Below the pieces are notes generated by a model. The model saw only the letters and a list, made by a program, of their open reading frames with translations. It searched no databases and was not told the DNA's origin. The position numbers were made by a program, and so were the translations under genes. Of a stretch of 64,000 nt of DNA, positions 61,427 to 64,000 are shown one piece after another (position 1 is the first letter of the stretch; each line of letters starts with the position of its first letter). The DNA comes from Chloroflexota bacterium. GTDB taxonomy: Bacteria; Chloroflexota; UBA11872; VXOZ01. The stretch spans positions 324,915 through 388,914 of the forward strand of contig CATQHC010000002.1 of assembly GCA_958295775.1 (NCBI GenBank), read 5' to 3'.

Positions 61427-62638
61427 ATGCAACAGTTCATCGCCACGCAAGAATCTGTAAGTCGTCAATATCGCGGCTTGCAACGGCTGGCGTGGACAAT
61501 GCTGATCGCCAGCTTCCTCATCTTCGTAATCATAGTCATTCTGCTTCCGTACGCGTTTAACTGGGCTATTGAAAGAATTCGCCAAGATGTCTCTGTGTCG
61601 GTGCAAGTCATCAGCGGCCAAGTTTACGTTCTCGCCGCAGGTTCTCCCAGTTGGGTAGTGCGTTCTGAGTCCACGCAACTGAACCCCGGCGACAGCATTA
61701 GCACCCACGAAACGGCGCAAGCTTTTTTCGTCTTGCCAGACGGCAGTACCGTTCACATGTATCCCGAGAGCCAGCTAAAGCTCGCAGCGTCCAGTATTGT
61801 GCGCTATAGGCCCGAAAAGATGCAGATTGCATTGGAGCAGGAGCAAGGATACAGCCGCATTGCCATTGCCCCTGTCCTGGAACCCGAAGAGCGCGTTTTC
61901 ACCATACGCGCGCCGACACTCAGCGCGACGCTGCAAGAGGGTAGCTACGCCATAGAGGTGATTGATGAGTCTCGCAGCTCACTTGCAGCGCGCCATGGGA
62001 ATGCGATAGTTACTGACGGTCAACGCGCGTTGGAGATTGGCGCCGGGGAACGAGCTACTACGATGGACGGTCGCTTGCCCGCTGAACCGCTGCTCGCCGC
62101 GCAGGACTTGATCTTGATGGGCGACTTTACCGCGCTCTCCCCGGACTGGAAGGACATCTGGCGGGAAGAGGACCGCTCAGAGGGGCCGCCAAGGGGCAGA
62201 ATAACGCCACAGCCTGAAGGACTATACATAAAGCGCACGGGCAGAGGCAATGGCCATACTGTGCTTGTGCAACAGATCAACCGCCCCGTCTGGGACTTTG
62301 AAGAACTCAAACTCGTAGTTCGGGTGAAAGCAGTCTACCAGAGCTTGCCCGGGGGTGGCACTGCGGGATCTGAGTATCCGATCATGGTGCGGGTGTTGTT
62401 TCGAGATATCTCCGGCGGCGAGACCCCTTGGTACCACGGCTTCTATTACGACGAGCCCACGGACGAACGCTATTCCACTAGGAGTGCGACGCTCGTGCCC
62501 TGGGACGAGTGGTACTTGTACGAGATCGACCTGATCAAGTTGACGCCGCGGCCTACTTTCATTCGTACCATTGAAGTCGTGGCGACCGGATGGTCGTACG
62601 AGGGCGCCATCCAGCACATGAGTCTGGTTGGGGAATGA
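61427..62638 (+). CDS. Membrane-anchored FecR-like domain protein of unknown function
   Basis: A 403-residue protein with one transmembrane helix near the N-terminus (LAWTMLIASFLIFVIIVILL) and a large external part. Residues 60-200 resemble a FecR-type β-domain (LNPGDSISTHETAQAFFVLP, then an IEIGAGE-like turn). The last 150 residues are a β-rich region resembling carbohydrate-binding folds (LVVRVKAVYQSL, DEWYLYEIDLIKL). No catalytic residues are recognised, so a signalling or cell-envelope role is likely but unproven. ATG at 61427 is one base past the acylphosphatase stop; its own stop overlaps the next gene in an ATGA arrangement. Confidence 0.7.
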   Translation: MQQFIATQESVSRQYRGLQRLAWTMLIASFLIFVIIVILLPYAFNWAIERIRQDVSVSVQVISGQVYVLAAGSPSWVVRSESTQLNPGDSISTHETAQAFFVLPDGSTVHMYPESQLKLAASSIVRYRPEKMQIALEQEQGYSRIAIAPVLEPEERVFTIRAPTLSATLQEGSYAIEVIDESRSSLAARHGNAIVTDGQRALEIGAGERATTMDGRLPAEPLLAAQDLILMGDFTALSPDWKDIWREEDRSEGPPRGRITPQPEGLYIKRTGRGNGHTVLVQQINRPVWDFEELKLVVRVKAVYQSLPGGGTAGSEYPIMVRVLFRDISGGETPWYHGFYYDEPTDERYSTRSATLVPWDEWYLYEIDLIKLTPRPTFIRTIEVVATGWSYEGAIQHMSLVGE

Positions 62639-63480
62639 TAATCGTACTGGCTGGAAGTGCTGCCGTGGGCGAGAGTGTGGCCCGGGCACTTGCCCGTTAT
62701 CTACCGCAAACGACCGTGCTGCAACCCGATTACTTCGCCCCAATCAGAGAGCAAGTCGATTGCTCAGGTGGAGCGCCTGACGACATGCGAGAGGCGGCGT
62801 GGCTAGCCGAGACGCTTGCCGCGAGCGCGCGCAAGATCTCCGCTCACGGTGGCACCGGGGTTATCGTGCTGCCGCGATTGGAGAGTGTTCCTGCACTGAC
62901 GGTAGCCTTCGATCAAGACTCAGCGCCGCTCTACCTCTATCTCTTGCGCAAGCCTGCGCGTCACCAGGGGATATTCCGGAGGGGGGAGGTCATCGATGCC
63001 AAGGGCGGCGACACTGAGACTATGGCACAACAGATCTTTGAACTCACGACTGCAGGCAAGGGTCTGGTCCGACCCGCGCCGTCCGGTACCGGAGATTCTA
63101 GTCTGCTGCCGTCTGAGGGCGGCCCAAGTACGGGTGTGGACATAGTCGAGATTTCACGGATTGCGCGCATTGTGGAACGCTATGGCGAGCGGTTTCTCAA
63201 ACGAGTGTATACCGAGGCGGAGCAGGCGCTCTATCGCGGGCGGGTTCCGGAATTGGCGGCACGCTTCGCGGCCAAAGAAGCGATTTCCAAAGCCTTGGGT
63301 ACCGGAATTTGGGGTATTCGCTGGCGTGAAATGGAAGTCCTGCCGGACATGCGCGGCAAACCGTTGGTCTACCTGCACGGAGCTGCGGCAGCGCGGGCGC
63401 GCACACTCAATCTACGTCACTTTGCCGTAAGTTTGAGCCATAGCCGTGAGTTCGCGCTGGCGGTTGTGGTGGCTACATAG
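62635..63480 (+). CDS. acpS: P-loop-like domain fused to holo-ACP synthase
   Basis: A 281-residue fusion. Residues 1-160 look like a nucleoside/cytidylate-kinase-type P-loop fold, but Walker A reads GSAAVGES (7-14) with Glu in place of the essential Lys, so it should not hydrolyse ATP normally. Residues 165-281 are a full AcpS domain: TGVDIVEISRI with the metal Asp, RFLKRVYTEAE, FAAKEAISKALGTG with the metal Glu, and SLSHSREFALAVVV. AcpS transfers 4'-phosphopantetheine to acyl-carrier proteins. ATG at 62635 overlaps the TGA of the preceding gene by an ATGA, showing translational coupling. Confidence 0.85.
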   Translation: MIIVLAGSAAVGESVARALARYLPQTTVLQPDYFAPIREQVDCSGGAPDDMREAAWLAETLAASARKISAHGGTGVIVLPRLESVPALTVAFDQDSAPLYLYLLRKPARHQGIFRRGEVIDAKGGDTETMAQQIFELTTAGKGLVRPAPSGTGDSSLLPSEGGPSTGVDIVEISRIARIVERYGERFLKRVYTEAEQALYRGRVPELAARFAAKEAISKALGTGIWGIRWREMEVLPDMRGKPLVYLHGAAAARARTLNLRHFAVSLSHSREFALAVVVAT

Positions 63481-63771
63481 CGGGGCAGTACAGGACTCGA
63501 AATAACTTGGGATGGGCCAAGATATAGAGCACGCGCGCACTGTAGGCGCCAGCGAGAACGGCAACATAGCAGTGCGCAGGAGTCTAGGGTGCCACGGGAA
63601 AGTGCCGTCAAGTCTTCCGGCGCCAGTGAATTCCAATTCCAATAGGCAAGTAATTTCGGCGCTTGGAAACTGCGTCCGCAAGCATAGAGTGGAATGGTGA
63701 CGCGCAGTTTGCAATCCTACGTTACCGGCAACTGAATCGACCTAAGGGCATTCGCCCAGAGGAGCATGAGG

Positions 63772-64000
63772 GTGAAGCTAGTCCAAACCGAAGCAATGCG
63801 CCGGCTTGAAGCTGATGCGGTCGCAATCGGCATGACGGAACCTACCCTCATGGAGCTGGCCGGCTACAATATTGCCGCTCTCTTGCGAGAGAAAGGGCAG
63901 CTTGGTTCCGGGGAGAGGGTGCTCATTCTCGCCGGCTCCGGCAACAACGGCGGTGACGGCCTGGTAGCTGCGTACCATTTGCAGCGTGCCGGCACGCGGC
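63772..64000 (+). CDS. nnrE: NAD(P)H-hydrate epimerase, 5' part (gene runs off window)
   Basis: The first 76 codons of a YjeF N-terminal-type epimerase that repairs hydrated NADH/NADPH; many bacterial genes continue into a fused dehydratase domain, which would lie outside the window. Visible features are KLVQTEAMRRLEADAVAIG, PTLMELAGYNIA and the nucleotide-binding LAGSGNNGGDGLVAAYHL. GTG at 63772 is preferred (AGGAG seven bases upstream); ATG at 63766 lies too close to that site. A 291-base gap without an evident gene separates it from acpS. Confidence 0.9.
   Translation, partial: MKLVQTEAMRRLEADAVAIGMTEPTLMELAGYNIAALLREKGQLGSGERVLILAGSGNNGGDGLVAAYHLQRAGTR

Overview
The window is high-GC bacterial DNA with σ70-like tRNA promoters, cytoplasmic metabolic genes and lipoproteins. 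A Chloroflexota origin of the SAR202/Dehalococcoidia type fits best. The evidence is a pair of short core-MetE-type methionine synthase proteins, a Mre11-Rad50-NurA repair operon, an enolase-superfamily dehydratase, phytanoyl-CoA dioxygenase and creatininase-type genes, and a probable selenoprotein. This placement is an inference from gene content; no rRNA or ribosomal protein gene is present to test it.

1-9.4 kb: the end of an M23 peptidase, ribulose-phosphate 3-epimerase, and a mixed-strand group of small-molecule enzymes (Gfo/Idh/MocA oxidoreductase, creatininase family, SDR, class III aminotransferase, NodB-like deacetylase candidate, Eis-like GNAT). 9.4-14.4 kb: ferredoxin/NADPH-type glutamate synthase large subunit, then a tRNA-Val(UAC)/tRNA-Phe(GAA) pair with promoter and terminator. 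14.6-22 kb: three tandem paralogous lipoproteins with a cupredoxin-like front end and a PQQ-sugar-dehydrogenase β-propeller; a run of 17 G lies between the first two. 22.3-31 kb: glycogen debranching enzyme, DegT/DnrJ aminotransferase, MFS transporter, a GAF/HD-GYP-like protein with an altered HD motif, a TlpA-type thioredoxin/TPR protein interrupted by an in-frame TGA that is best read as selenocysteine, and a SOUL-family protein.

31-49 kb is an accessory region that starts at tRNA-Val(GAC), preceded by ten 23-bp tandem repeats, and carries a second, diverged copy of the same tRNA and promoter 3.2 kb later. Between the two tRNA copies lie PhyH, a decayed P450 fragment joined to a remnant of a defence gene tail, and a toxin gene broken by a palindromic repeat beside its intact antitoxin. 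After the second tRNA copy come a PLD-nuclease/SNF2 helicase coupled to an Eco57I-type methylase, a PLD-nuclease/P-loop ATPase fusion, and a 1704-residue exonuclease-RecQ-UvrD fusion. Together these look like a composite, not obviously classified, anti-mobile-element locus.

49-64 kb: a cupin; an operon of Mre11, Rad50, NurA and a HAS-barrel protein without a HerA ATPase domain; a metal-dependent amidohydrolase and an enolase-superfamily dehydratase; divergently, two core-MetE paralogues (only one keeps the zinc ligands), acylphosphatase, a FecR-like membrane protein and a P-loop/holo-ACP-synthase fusion; and the beginning of NAD(P)H-hydrate epimerase at the window edge.

The strongest unusual signals are the TGA-containing TlpA gene with a bacterial SECIS-like hairpin, and the PLD/helicase/methylase, PLD-ATPase and exonuclease-RecQ-UvrD neighbourhood.
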